Below, piece by piece: positions 8,902 to 18,492 of a stretch of 64,000 nt of DNA (its first letter is position 1; each line of letters begins with the position of its first letter). Source of the DNA: an uncultured Prevotella sp. (lineage in GTDB: Bacteria > Bacteroidota > Bacteroidia > Bacteroidales > Bacteroidaceae). Made by a program: the position numbers and the translations under genes. Under the pieces are notes generated by a model. It was given only the letters and a program-made list of their open reading frames with translations, ran no database searches and was not told where the DNA came from. The stretch spans positions 28,549 through 92,548 of the forward strand of contig OMZM01000009.1 of assembly GCA_900315545.1 (NCBI GenBank), given 5' to 3'.

Positions 8902-8938
8902 AATAATAAAGCCGCCACCCAGTGACGGCTTTATTATT
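8902..8938. terminator. Bidirectional hairpin terminator
   Basis: A 13-bp perfect stem, AATAATAAAGCCG paired with CGGCTTTATTATT, around an 11-nt loop. It lies between the converging receptor and lpxA-like genes. Confidence 0.85.
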
Positions 8939-8990
8939 GTATAAATCAACGAATGTATTTACAACGGATTGACTTTTTGGGCATCTCGAC

Positions 8991-9767
8991 TTATTTCTTG
9001 CCGACAATACCCTTAGTCGTCTCAGAGAGGAAACTGACAATTTTCTGTATCTCCTCACTGTCGGGAATCTGCTCGCGCACCTGGTTGACAGCGTCGAACA
9101 GGCTCGTTTGTCCGTGAAAGACAAGTCGATAGGCATTGCCAATATGCTTTATCACCTTATCGTCAATAGCATCAAACTGACACATCATCTTGTTTACACC
9201 GCCATACTGACCATTGTTGTTGACGATGACATAAGGCGGAATATCGCTTGAGAATGTGGCTCCTGCCTGTATCATGGCGCGATCGCCGACGCGTGTGCCG
9301 GCATTTTCGATAACACTCGACAAGAAAATTACGCCGTTTCCTATCTCGCAGTCGCCGGCAATCTTCGTACCGTAGCCTACGACACAGTTGTTGCCCATCT
9401 TTGTATCGTGGGAAATATGGGCGCCTTCCATAAGCACGTTGTCGTCGCCAATGACTGTCTTGCCACCACGATGAGTAGCACGATTGATGACAACATTCTC
9501 GCGGATGATATTGTTCTCACCTATAATACATTCCGACTTCTCGCCCCTGAAATTGAAATCCTGCGGCAATGCACCTATGACAGAGCCCTGATGCACCTTG
9601 TTGTGTCCGCCCATGCGCGTACCGTTGAGGATGCTGACAAACGGAAAGATGATACAGTTGTCGCCTATCTCTACATCGCCTTCTATGTAGACGAATGGGA
9701 AAATCTTGCAATTCTGACCTATTTTCGCTCTTGGGTCTATTTCTGCTTTTGGACTTATATCGTTCAT
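8991..9767 (-). CDS. lpxA: Acyl-ACP--UDP-N-acetylglucosamine O-acyltransferase (LpxA-like)
   Basis: 258 residues from the ATG at 9767; a TTG three codons upstream is less likely. The N-terminal two thirds are hexapeptide repeats forming a left-handed beta-helix. The segment LMEGAHISHD contains the histidine (about H120) that matches the LpxA catalytic base, and SSDIPPYVIVNNNG matches the conserved DVPPYVIAQGN block. A helical C-terminal domain follows. Known LpxA transfers a hydroxyacyl chain to UDP-GlcNAc, the first lipid A step. The other lpx genes are not beside it; it lies 93 nt after an efflux operon, so it could be a second, specialised copy. Confidence 0.82.
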   Translation of the reverse strand: MNDISPKAEIDPRAKIGQNCKIFPFVYIEGDVEIGDNCIIFPFVSILNGTRMGGHNKVHQGSVIGALPQDFNFRGEKSECIIGENNIIRENVVINRATHRGGKTVIGDDNVLMEGAHISHDTKMGNNCVVGYGTKIAGDCEIGNGVIFLSSVIENAGTRVGDRAMIQAGATFSSDIPPYVIVNNNGQYGGVNKMMCQFDAIDDKVIKHIGNAYRLVFHGQTSLFDAVNQVREQIPDSEEIQKIVSFLSETTKGIVGKK

Positions 9768-9860
9768 AAATATCAACGTTTTATACTTTTTGCATTAAAT
9801 TGACATGCACCAGTAATGGTGTTTGTACGTTCTCGGCACGAGGATAACAGCCTACAGCCG

Positions 9861-11249
9861 TTATTTTGCACCTCCGCCAAGTGCCTGATAGAGATTGACA
9901 ACAGCCTGCATCTTGGCAAAATCGTCGTAGACTTTCGACAACTGCGCGTTGAGCAGAGTCTGCTGTGCAGTTATGATTTCAAGATATGAACTGCCCGAAC
10001 TGCTGAACAACAGTTTCGTGTCGGCAACATTCTTCTCAAGAATTTCTATCTGACGTGTTTCCAACTTGCTCTTTTCATCGCTCGTGTTATACTGAACCAG
10101 TGCGTTAGACACTTCACTGCCAGCCTGAAGAACAGCATTCTGCCATGTGTTGTAAGCCTGCTCATACTGAATTTTTGCAACACGCAAACCGGCAGTTAGC
10201 TGTCCGTGCATGAAGATTGGCTGCACCAGACTGCCTACAGCAGAAAGAAGCCACTTGCCCGGATTTACAATTCCTGCGCCGGCACTGTTGGTAAACGTTC
10301 CTGTAGGACTGATAGTCAGACTCGGATAGAAGCGTGAGCGGGCTGTCTCTATGCCATAGAAGCACTGTGCCAGCTGCATCTCGGCAGCATGAACGTCGGC
10401 ACGGTTTGCCAGCAACTGTATGCCTACGCCGGTAGAAAACTCCGACGGCAGACTCTGGTCTTCGAGCTTGCCACGCGCAATATGCTGTGCCGGTTGACCG
10501 AGAAGAAGCGACATTGAGTTTTCTACTTCACGTATCTGACGCTTCATGTCTACGGCTTGTGTCTGCACAGAGAAATAGTTGGCTTCGGCACTCTGAACAC
10601 TTGTAGAACGCGCACGTCCCAACTGCATCTGCAACTGCATCAGTTCCCATGTATCTTTCGTCAGCGTTGTCATGTCGTCGAGCAACTCAAGCTGACGGTC
10701 GAGCATAAGAAGCGTGTAATACATATTGGCTATTGCCGAAATGACATTACACTTCACAAGAGTCTGATAGTCCTTAGTCTGCAAGAGCAGCATCTGTGCT
10801 GAACGCTTCTGCGACAGGAATGTTCCAAACAAATCGACATTCCACTGGGCTGCTATTGGCAACTGGTATGTTTTCGTCGGTTTATTACCGTCCCACGAAG
10901 CGATTGTTCCGCTGGGTGCGAAAGTGAACTGTGGAACGAAAGCCAGCTTTGCAACTTTCAGCTGTTCCTCTACCATTCTCACATTGAGGGCTGCATTGAG
11001 CAAATCAGGATTGTTTGCAAGCGCAGTTTCTATGTGCTGCTGCAACTGCGGATCGGTAAATACCGAGCGCCACTCAAGATTGCCAAAACTTGTGGTGTCG
11101 CTGACAACAAGGGTGTCGGTAGCCGATGCCACGTCGCGCATCAGTCCACTTGTGTTTATTTCCGGACGCTCATAGGTTCCGAATAGACTCTTGCATCCTG
11201 CAAGAGCAAACATACTTACACCTATTATTAATATATTACGTATTTTCAT
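9861..11249 (-). CDS. Efflux outer membrane lipoprotein (TolC/OprM/NodT family)
   Basis: 462 residues. The lipobox FALAGC puts the lipidated cysteine at residue 19. The body has the two repeated long-helix regions of outer membrane factors, with IAAQWNVDLFGTF in the first half and LLSAVGSLVQPIF in the second. It should form the outer membrane channel of the RND pump encoded just upstream; only 3 nt separate the two genes, so they are coupled. It is the third gene of the adaptor-pump-channel operon. Substrates cannot be predicted. Confidence 0.9.
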   Translation of the reverse strand: MKIRNILIIGVSMFALAGCKSLFGTYERPEINTSGLMRDVASATDTLVVSDTTSFGNLEWRSVFTDPQLQQHIETALANNPDLLNAALNVRMVEEQLKVAKLAFVPQFTFAPSGTIASWDGNKPTKTYQLPIAAQWNVDLFGTFLSQKRSAQMLLLQTKDYQTLVKCNVISAIANMYYTLLMLDRQLELLDDMTTLTKDTWELMQLQMQLGRARSTSVQSAEANYFSVQTQAVDMKRQIREVENSMSLLLGQPAQHIARGKLEDQSLPSEFSTGVGIQLLANRADVHAAEMQLAQCFYGIETARSRFYPSLTISPTGTFTNSAGAGIVNPGKWLLSAVGSLVQPIFMHGQLTAGLRVAKIQYEQAYNTWQNAVLQAGSEVSNALVQYNTSDEKSKLETRQIEILEKNVADTKLLFSSSGSSYLEIITAQQTLLNAQLSKVYDDFAKMQAVVNLYQALGGGAK

Positions 11250-11252
11250 AAC

Positions 11253-14200
11253 TTATTCCTCCACTTCATATTCTACGGGTTTGCCGTGTGCATACTGTTC
11301 CAGTTCTACTCTTACATCGGTGTCTTCTTCATCATCAAACCTTATTGGCTTTAACTTCTCTTGCAGCGACTGGAAGATAACGAACAGTGTTGGCACTACG
11401 AAAATCTGACACAGCGTACCAATTAACATACCTCCTACAGCTGCGGCACCAAGTGTCTGGTTACCATTCTTGCCTACGCCGGATGCAAACATCATAGGCA
11501 ACAGACCGATGATCATTGCCAAGGAAGTCATAAGAATAGGACGCAGACGTGCAGAAGCACCCAATACTGCCGACCACGTTATTGCCATACCGGTATGTCG
11601 CCGTTCAAGCGCGAACTGCACGATAAGTATGGCATTCTTTGCCAACAGACCGATAAGCATAATCAGAGATATCTGCATATATATGTCATTTGAGTGTCCG
11701 AACAGCATAGTGAACAGGAAACAGCCTGCCAAACCAAACGGAACAGACAACAATACTGCTAAAGGCAGAACGTAAGACTCATACTGTGCCGACAAAATAA
11801 GATAGATAAAGATGAGACACAGCAAGAAAATTATTGCCGTAGTGTTAGATGCCTTAGCTTCCTCACGTGTCAGTCCCTGATAGTCATAGCCGTAACCCTC
11901 AGGCAGAATATTGTCTGCCACTTCCTGAGCTGCTTTCAGTGCCTCACCTGTAGAATAGCCGTCAGCTACCGTAGCAGTAATACTGATAGATGTAAACAGG
12001 TTGAAACGGCTGATATTCGTAGGTCCGTAGACACGTTCTATGCGGCAGAACTCCTGCACAGGAGCCATGCCTCCAGGAGTGCGTACATATATACTGTTGA
12101 GCGACTCAGGTGTCATGCGGGTTTCAGGCGAACCCTGTATCATGACACGATACAGCTTACCATAACTGTTGAAGTTAGATGCATAAAGTCCGCCATAGTA
12201 ACCCTGAAGCGTGCTAAGTACGGTCGTAGGAGATATGCCAGACTGCTTACACTTGCCAACATCAACATGCACCATGTACTGAGGATAGTTAGGGTTGTAT
12301 GACGTCATAGCCATCTGGAACTCAGGACGCTTGTTCAGTTCAGCAATATAGTCCTGAACTACTCCGAAGAATCTATTAAGATCGCCACCAGTACGGTCCT
12401 GCATGACAAGCGAGATACCTGAGTTTGCTGAGAAACCGGCAATCATTGGCGGCGCAAAGGCTATAATCTTGGCATCCTTGATGTGTGCTGTCTTAATATA
12501 TATCTGTGCAAGCACACCGTTAGCATCATACGGATTGAGGAAGAAACGGTATATGCCGTCGCCATTCCACAGACCGCTGAGTTTCCACCAGAAGCCCTTT
12601 TGACGTTCCTTAAACGGTTTAAGTTTGATAATGAACGTAGCCTGGTCAGAGCCAGCACCTGCGATGAAGTTGTAACCCTGTATCTGTTCACGGCTCATGA
12701 TGGCTGGGTCAGCACCAAGAATAGAGTCTATCTGACCTACTACCTGCTTTGTACGTTCAACGGAAGTAGCAGGAGGCATTGATACAGTACAGAAGAGTGT
12801 ACCTGTATCTTCATCCGGAATAAGACCTGTCTTCGTAAAGAACATTGTGCCAACGAGTGCTACTATACCTATTACAACTATCAAAAGTGTCATTACAGGA
12901 CGGCGAACGATTTTCTCAACACGTCCTTTATATTTTCCGAGTACATTGTCGTAGGCTGTGTTGAACGCCGTATGGAAACGCTGAACACGAGACATCTTCA
13001 CCTCGTTGCCGTGCTCATCGTGTGGTTTAAGGAATATTGCACACAGGGCAGGCGACAGAGTCAACGCGTTAAGTGCTGAGATAAAGATACTCACAGCCAT
13101 CGTTACACCGAACTCGCGATAGAATGTTCCGGATGTACCACCTATAAACGACACAGGAATGAACACTGATGCCATGACAAGCGTGATTGAGATGATGGCT
13201 CCAGATATTTCGTTCATGGCGTCAATAGATGCCGTCAGTGCCGATTTGTATCCCTGATCGAGCTTGGCGTGAACAGCCTCTACAACGACTATGGCATCGT
13301 CGACTACGATAGCAATAGCCAAAAGCAAGGCGGAAAGGACAAGCAGGTTGATAGAGAATCCAAACACTGAGAGGAAGAAAAATGTTCCGATGAGTGACAC
13401 AGGAACGGCTATCAGCGGGATGAGCGTTGAACGCCAGTCTTGCAGGAAGACATATATAACGATAAACACGAGTATCAGCGTGAACAGAAGCGTGAACACT
13501 ACTTCTTCGATACTTGCGTATAGGAATTCTGTTACGTCGTAGTTTATCTTATATTTCATTCCCGGTGGGAAACTCTTTGCTTGCTCCTCAAGCTCTGCCT
13601 TTACCTGCTTGGCAATCTCGTTGGCGTTTGAGCCGGCAATCTGCTGCACCATACCCATGACCGACGGAATATTGTTGTTCTTCATCGATACAGAGTATTG
13701 CTGTCCGCCGAGCTCTATCTTTGCCACGTCTTTCAGTTTCAGAGTCTGTCCGCTGGCATCTGCCTTGACGATGATGTTGCCAAATTCTTCTGCCGTCTTG
13801 AAGCGTCCGGTATATCGCATGGCATATTCGTATGCCACGTTTGACTGTTCCCCGAACGTACCAGGCGCTGCCTCTATGTTCTGTTCTGCCAAAACTCCTG
13901 CTATGTCGGTAGGCACGAGTCCGTGCTGCTTCATCACGTCAGGGTTGAGCCATATTCGCATGGCATACGTTTTCAGACCTGGACTGTTCACGTCGCCGAC
14001 ACCCTGGATACGCTTTATAGCAGGAATGATGTTAATGTTTGCGTAGTTGGTAAGGAATTCGTCATCGTATCTGCCGTCAGACGTCAGCGTGTACATTATG
14101 ACCTGCGATGTCTGGCGCTTCATAACGGTAACACCAATCTGGTTTACTTCGGCAGGCAGGAGTGCAGAAGCCTGCGACACGCGGTTCTGTACGTTGACGG

Positions 14201-14510
14201 CACACATGTCGGCATTCATTCCCTGACGGAAAAGGATGCTTATCTGTGCACTTCCCGACGATGCTGTCGAAGAGATATAGTCCATGCCTTCCACACCGTT
14301 GATACTTTCCTCGAGCGGCGTGATGACCGAGTTCTTTACTGTTTCTGCATCTGCTCCCGGATAGCTTGTGTAGACGACTACCGTAGGAGGTGCTATATCG
14401 GGATACTGCTCTATTGGCAGAGATACCAATCCGATAAAACCCAGCAATACGATGACGATAGATATCACCGTAGAGAGTACCGGGCGCTTTATGAAGTTTG
14501 TAAATGTCAT
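11253..14510 (-). CDS. RND efflux pump inner membrane transporter (AcrB/HAE1 family)
   Basis: 1085 residues, the usual length for hydrophobe/amphiphile efflux RND pumps. It begins MTFTNFIKRPVLSTVISIVIV. It has the proton-relay pair in transmembrane segment 4 (AIVVDDAIVVVEAV) and the segment 10 lysine (LLAKNAILIVQFA). Twelve membrane segments and two large periplasmic loops are evident. It works as a trimer with the adaptor and channel encoded on either side in the same operon. The C-terminus is charged and acidic. The family assignment is firm; the exported compounds are unknown. Confidence 0.95.
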   Translation of the reverse strand: MTFTNFIKRPVLSTVISIVIVLLGFIGLVSLPIEQYPDIAPPTVVVYTSYPGADAETVKNSVITPLEESINGVEGMDYISSTASSGSAQISILFRQGMNADMCAVNVQNRVSQASALLPAEVNQIGVTVMKRQTSQVIMYTLTSDGRYDDEFLTNYANINIIPAIKRIQGVGDVNSPGLKTYAMRIWLNPDVMKQHGLVPTDIAGVLAEQNIEAAPGTFGEQSNVAYEYAMRYTGRFKTAEEFGNIIVKADASGQTLKLKDVAKIELGGQQYSVSMKNNNIPSVMGMVQQIAGSNANEIAKQVKAELEEQAKSFPPGMKYKINYDVTEFLYASIEEVVFTLLFTLILVFIVIYVFLQDWRSTLIPLIAVPVSLIGTFFFLSVFGFSINLLVLSALLLAIAIVVDDAIVVVEAVHAKLDQGYKSALTASIDAMNEISGAIISITLVMASVFIPVSFIGGTSGTFYREFGVTMAVSIFISALNALTLSPALCAIFLKPHDEHGNEVKMSRVQRFHTAFNTAYDNVLGKYKGRVEKIVRRPVMTLLIVVIGIVALVGTMFFTKTGLIPDEDTGTLFCTVSMPPATSVERTKQVVGQIDSILGADPAIMSREQIQGYNFIAGAGSDQATFIIKLKPFKERQKGFWWKLSGLWNGDGIYRFFLNPYDANGVLAQIYIKTAHIKDAKIIAFAPPMIAGFSANSGISLVMQDRTGGDLNRFFGVVQDYIAELNKRPEFQMAMTSYNPNYPQYMVHVDVGKCKQSGISPTTVLSTLQGYYGGLYASNFNSYGKLYRVMIQGSPETRMTPESLNSIYVRTPGGMAPVQEFCRIERVYGPTNISRFNLFTSISITATVADGYSTGEALKAAQEVADNILPEGYGYDYQGLTREEAKASNTTAIIFLLCLIFIYLILSAQYESYVLPLAVLLSVPFGLAGCFLFTMLFGHSNDIYMQISLIMLIGLLAKNAILIVQFALERRHTGMAITWSAVLGASARLRPILMTSLAMIIGLLPMMFASGVGKNGNQTLGAAAVGGMLIGTLCQIFVVPTLFVIFQSLQEKLKPIRFDDEEDTDVRVELEQYAHGKPVEYEVEE

Positions 14511-14597
14511 AGTCTATATTGTAGTAATTAATACCAGTGTTGTATAGTTGTCTATCGCTGTTGCTTCGGCAATACGACGCACAGACACTGTTTGTCT

Positions 14598-15779
14598 TTA
14601 TTTCTTCATTGCTCCCACGATATCTCCAGCCGACATTTCCTTTGCCTGCTCGTCTATCTTCTGCTGATAGCGTTCAGGTGTGATTGGGACAATCTCCATT
14701 CCGTCGGAAAGTTTGGTTATACCGTTTGTAACATATTTGTCGCCTGTCTTCAGTCCAGAAGTAACAACATAGTTCTTTCCGTCGTTCTGCGGTGCAACGG
14801 TTATTTCTGTATATTTCACCTTGTTGTCTTTGCCAACAACATAGATGAACAGTTTGTCCTGTACCTCGCTGACTACCGACTGCGGAACTATTATGGTATT
14901 GCTGCTGCGCGAAGGTATTATGACTGAGCCTGAGCCGCCGCTCTTGAGCAGGCGCTGTGGGTTAGGGAATCGTGCTATCATAGATACCGAGCCTGTTGCC
15001 GCGTCTATCATTCCGCTCATCTTTGTAACGTGTCCGGGCTGGTTGTACACTGTTCCGTCAGCCAGTTGCAGCCTTATTTCCGGCATTGATGCGATAGCCT
15101 GCTGAACACTGCCCGATGTCTTTGTCATTGCCAGAACGTCCTTTTCCGTCATTGAGAAATACACTTCCATCGACGAGATGTTAGACACTGTTGTCAGCGG
15201 CTGTGCGCTTGAGGCACTTGCCAGCGTTCCCACTTTGTACGGCAGACTGCCTACGACGCCCGACGTCGGACTCTTTACGTAGCAGAAGCTTAGTGTTTCC
15301 TTAGCCGACGCCAATGCTGCCTGTGCCTGTGCGAGCTGTGCGCGAGCACTCTCGTATGTGTTTCTTGCTGTCTGCAACTCATAGTCGCCTACGACCTTGT
15401 TCTCATGCAACTGCTTAGTGTTGTCGTATGTCAGCTTAGCCGTGTTTACCTGTGCCTGTGCAGTGTTGACGGCTGCCTGTGCCTGGCGTACAGCAGCCTG
15501 ATAGGTAACATTGTCTATCACGAACAGGAGCTGTCCGGCACCTACACTCTGACCTTCACGCACACAAACCTGCGTGATAAATCCGGATATTTTCGGACGT
15601 ATTTCCACATCCTGTACGCCCTTGATGACTGCCGGAAAGGTTGTCTGCATGTCTGAAGATGCTCTCTCTACTGTTGCCACAGGAAACTCATTGTCGCCGA
15701 ACTGCATATTTCCTTTTTTACCACAAGAAACAAGCATGGCTGTTGCTGCAGCAACAATTAATAGTCTGTTAAGTTTCAT
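14598..15779 (-). CDS. RND efflux periplasmic adaptor lipoprotein (AcrA/MFP family)
   Basis: 393 residues. Lipobox AMLVSCGKKG with the cysteine at residue 19. It has a biotinyl-lipoyl-like segment (IRPKISGFITQVCVREGQSV), a long alpha-hairpin rich in AQAQ repeats (about residues 95-165), a beta-barrel domain and a membrane-proximal end. It bridges the pump and channel of the two downstream genes and is the first gene of the operon, transcribed leftward. No repressor gene is adjacent, so control of the operon is not evident. Confidence 0.92.
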   Translation of the reverse strand: MKLNRLLIVAAATAMLVSCGKKGNMQFGDNEFPVATVERASSDMQTTFPAVIKGVQDVEIRPKISGFITQVCVREGQSVGAGQLLFVIDNVTYQAAVRQAQAAVNTAQAQVNTAKLTYDNTKQLHENKVVGDYELQTARNTYESARAQLAQAQAALASAKETLSFCYVKSPTSGVVGSLPYKVGTLASASSAQPLTTVSNISSMEVYFSMTEKDVLAMTKTSGSVQQAIASMPEIRLQLADGTVYNQPGHVTKMSGMIDAATGSVSMIARFPNPQRLLKSGGSGSVIIPSRSSNTIIVPQSVVSEVQDKLFIYVVGKDNKVKYTEITVAPQNDGKNYVVTSGLKTGDKYVTNGITKLSDGMEIVPITPERYQQKIDEQAKEMSAGDIVGAMKK

Positions 15780-15834
15780 ATTAGTTTCGTTTTATTATTT
15801 ACTTTAGTTACTGCCATATTAAAAATATGTCTTG

Positions 15835-15842
15835 CAAAAGTA
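15835..15842 (-). promoter_or_regulatory. -7 box for the efflux operon
   Basis: Minus-strand TACTTTTG followed by CA, about 55 nt upstream of the adaptor start. No clear TTTG is found 19-20 nt upstream. Confidence 0.5.
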
Positions 15843-15927
15843 CAAAAGATTGGAAAAAAGTTTTTATTGGCAGTTGGTTTTTTAATAATTATTTTCAAAA
15901 ACAAAATATATTTGCTATTTTTTAATA

Positions 15928-17430
15928 CTATAATTTGTTATTTCCGTTGCTGCACAGTCCCATCTGCCTTGCTTTCTCCATAAGCAGAGCCATGAGTGCC
16001 TCGCGCTCGTTGGGCACCCTGTTGTCGAGCACGGCATCCTTCAGTGCCTTCTTCAGCGTGCCTACTTCGCGCGACGGTTTCAGGCTGAACATCTGCATAA
16101 TTTCATTTCCGTCGATGACGGGTTGCAGTTCCCGCTTGTAGTCTTTCTCCTTCAGGTCAGCCAGTTTTTCCCTTACAATTCTGAAATTCTCCATAAACCG
16201 AGCCTTGCGCATGGAGTTCTTGCTTGTTATGTCTGCCTCGCACAGCATCATCAGCTCGTCTATGTCGTCGCCGGCATCGTTCATCAGTCGCCTTACGGCA
16301 CTGTCGGTTACCTGTTCGTCGGCAATGACTATCGGCCGCATGTGCATGTCGACCAGCTTCTGCACATATTTCATTTTGGCATCCATCGGCAGCTTCATTC
16401 GCCTGAACATCTGCGGCACCATCTTCGCGCCTATGAAGTTATGGTTGTGGAAAGTCCATCCCTGCGCGTTGTCCCACCGCTTGCTTTTCGGCTTGCCTAT
16501 GTCGTGCAGCAGTGCCGCCCACCGCAGCCACAGCCGTCCGTCGCTGAATTCGTCTTCGCCGTTGCTGATGCGCGTATTGATGCGGCGCACTACGTTGTCG
16601 AGTACTTCGAGCGTATGGTAAAAGTTGTTCTTGTGCGAGCGTCCGTTTTTCGTTTCCACTACGTCGAGGGCGCACAGTTCGGGCATGATGACTTGCAGCA
16701 TTCCCGTGCGGTGCAGCTCTACGAAGCCTGTGCTTGGCTTGTCGGTCATCATTATCTTGTTCAGCTCGTCGGCTATTCTCTCGCCACTGACTATTTTCAG
16801 CCGTTCGGTGTTTGTACACAGTGCCTCGAGTGTCCGTTCCTCTATTGTGAAATTCAGTTGCGTGGCAAATCTCACGCAGCGCATCATGCGCAGCGGGTCG
16901 TCTGAGAATGTTATGTCTGGGTCGAGTGGCGTCGCAATGACTCTGTCTTGCAGGTCGTAGAGTCCGTTGAACGGGTCGACGAGTTCTCCGAAACGCTTTT
17001 TGTTCAGGCATATTGCCATAGCATTGATAGTGAAGTCGCGTCGGTTCTGGTCGTCTTCCAGCGTTCCGTCTTCCACTATCGGCTTTCGCGAGTTGCGGTT
17101 GTAGCTCTCGCGCCGTGCACCTACGAACTCCACCTCCGTCATGTCGCCGTCAGAACCGTGTGCTATCTTCACCTGTGCCGTTCCGAAATTGCGGAACACC
17201 GACAGGTGCGCACGCCGTCCGAGTCGTTTTTTCAGTTCCGTAGCCACTTCTATGCCACTGCCGACCACCACCACATCGATGTCTTTCGAGGGTCTTTCGA
17301 GGAATATGTCGCGCACGTATCCGCCCACGACATAGCACTCCACTCCAATCGAGTCGGCTACATCGGAGATGCTGTGGAATATGTTTTTATCGAGTATCTT
17401 TGCCAGTTCGGCGTCGGAATAGAGTTTCAT
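15928..17430 (-). CDS. cca: tRNA CCA nucleotidyltransferase/poly(A) polymerase family protein with HD domain
   Basis: 500 residues from the ATG at 17430. The N-terminal nucleotidyltransferase head has YVVGGYVRDIFL and the metal-binding D50-x-D52 (SKDIDVV), then RRDFTINAMA. An HD domain (LLHDIGKPKS, later VDMHMRP) follows, as in bacterial class II enzymes with a phosphohydrolase tail. Expected role: adding or repairing the 3' CCA of tRNAs. This matters here because the tRNA-Lys in the window does not encode CCA. A longer frame opens at a TTG at 17490, but a -7 box at 17460-17467 lies inside that extension, so the downstream start is preferred. Confidence 0.88.
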   Translation of the reverse strand: MKLYSDAELAKILDKNIFHSISDVADSIGVECYVVGGYVRDIFLERPSKDIDVVVVGSGIEVATELKKRLGRRAHLSVFRNFGTAQVKIAHGSDGDMTEVEFVGARRESYNRNSRKPIVEDGTLEDDQNRRDFTINAMAICLNKKRFGELVDPFNGLYDLQDRVIATPLDPDITFSDDPLRMMRCVRFATQLNFTIEERTLEALCTNTERLKIVSGERIADELNKIMMTDKPSTGFVELHRTGMLQVIMPELCALDVVETKNGRSHKNNFYHTLEVLDNVVRRINTRISNGEDEFSDGRLWLRWAALLHDIGKPKSKRWDNAQGWTFHNHNFIGAKMVPQMFRRMKLPMDAKMKYVQKLVDMHMRPIVIADEQVTDSAVRRLMNDAGDDIDELMMLCEADITSKNSMRKARFMENFRIVREKLADLKEKDYKRELQPVIDGNEIMQMFSLKPSREVGTLKKALKDAVLDNRVPNEREALMALLMEKARQMGLCSNGNNKL

Positions 17431-17459
17431 CTTATGTCTTTTGCTCTGAAAAAGTTGTG

Positions 17460-17491
17460 CAAAGGTATGTTTTTTTTGCGTAACGTGCAAA
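17460..17491 (-). promoter_or_regulatory. Promoter for the tRNA nucleotidyltransferase gene
   Basis: Minus-strand TTTG (17491-17488), a 20-nt gap and TACCTTTGCA (-7 box 17467-17460), about 30 nt upstream of the chosen start. A second TACCTTTG at 17528-17521 has no upstream TTTG. Confidence 0.75.
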
Positions 17492-17596
17492 TATTTGACT
17501 GTTTAGGTTACTTTTTTTGGCAAAGGTACGGTCAAGAAATGATGGGTGAAAAGACAGTTTAACACAGGTCATGGATAAAAAGCGGTAGAAATTTCG

Positions 17597-17604
17597 TACC
17601 TTTG
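17597..17604 (+). promoter_or_regulatory. -7 box for the small membrane protein gene
   Basis: TACCTTTGCA with the ATG 37 nt downstream. It overlaps a TTG at 17602 that would otherwise extend the gene, which argues for the ATG at 17641. Confidence 0.6.
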
Positions 17605-17640
17605 CAGGCAGATAAATCGGAATTTAACAGTCACAAGAAT

Positions 17641-17835
17641 ATGAAAAAAAGAAATATAGTCTCTTTGTTGATGTTATTGGTGAGTGTTGTTTGTTTTTTT
17701 TTGTGTAAAGTTCTAAGTAGCATTTTCATCGAGGTTGTATGGCGTGATAAGTTTAACATAGCCATTCTTATGTTCTTCCTTTTTATTGGTGGTCTCATAT
17801 TACTGGCATTATCTATAATGCGTTTACTCAAATAG
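17641..17835 (+). CDS. Small two-helix membrane protein of unknown function
   Basis: 64 residues starting MKKRNIVSLLMLLVSVVCFF. Two hydrophobic helices are visible, about residues 6-23 and 38-58, joined by a short loop with W-R-D-K and ending in MRLLK. It has its own -7 box and no RNA-like folding, so it is probably a real gene. No family is recognised. It is AT-rich compared with its neighbours and is followed by the inverted copy of the 451-bp element. It could be a small regulator of a membrane enzyme, but nothing in the sequence shows that. Confidence 0.55.
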   Translation: MKKRNIVSLLMLLVSVVCFFLCKVLSSIFIEVVWRDKFNIAILMFFLFIGGLILLALSIMRLLK

Positions 17836-17925
17836 ATTTTCAAACACAAATTCCAATTTAACGAAATATATAAAAATAAGTTGGTATGTTTTGCAAAGCA
17901 GGACTATGTTTCGCAAGAAATAATA

Positions 17926-18378
17926 CTAATCATTTTTCGGCTCGTTTACTGCCGCGTGAGTGCCCTCGAAAGTCATTTTGAAAATCGCAGGGGCAAAATA
18001 TGCCCAAAATTCGCATGATACCATAATCCTTTGGCCATCAGATTATTAACCACAAATATAAGCGTTTTATGCAGGAAACATAAGTGTTAAAATTGTCAAA
18101 GAGCATGTTTGAGATTGTCAAACACACTGTTTGAGGCGGTCAGACATAGTGTTTGGGGGTATCAGGCATTGTGTTTTGCAGGGCAAAACAGGTGAAACAG
18201 GAGCCTCAAAGATACTCTTTGACATTTTTAACAGTTGTGTCTGGTCTTGAAATTAACGGTTTTTTGCACTTTCAGGGGCTGTAAATTTTCTATTTGGAGA
18301 GTTTTCCTCTGTCAAAAGTTTTCATAATTTTCGGGGTCGGCAGGGAAGGCGCGAACAGTTTGGCACGGTTTTTGTAGG
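17926..18378 (-). repeat. Dispersed 453-bp non-coding element, copy B (inverted)
   Basis: Reverse-complement copy of the element at 5268-5718. Read on the minus strand it starts CCTACAAAAACCGTGCCAAA (from 18378) and ends TGATTAG (at 17926). The four 22-nt units and both boxA-like arms are kept, with scattered substitutions and one CAATCTCAAAC where the other copies have CAATGTCAAAC. Length differs by only 2 bp. It lies between the small membrane protein and the DUF1599 gene. Confidence 0.9.
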
Positions 18379-18453
18379 ACAAACATTGACGCCACTCCCA
18401 ACCTTTACATTTATATAAAAAGGCAGGCTAAGAGACGATTAAACGACATATAT

Positions 18454-18484
18454 TTTGCCGTTTCGCGAAAAATACGTACTTTTG
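18454..18484 (+). promoter_or_regulatory. Promoter of the DUF1599-tpiA-folE gene run
   Basis: TTTG at 18454-18457, a 19-nt gap, then TACTTTTGCA with the -7 box at 18477-18484. The ATG follows only 9 nt later, so the transcript is nearly leaderless. Confidence 0.7.
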
Positions 18485-18492
18485 CAACAATT

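Noticed and set aside
17431-17490. Upstream extension of the tRNA nucleotidyltransferase from a TTG
   Set aside because: A full TTTG/TAnnTTTG promoter lies inside the extension, and the added residues are not conserved-looking.
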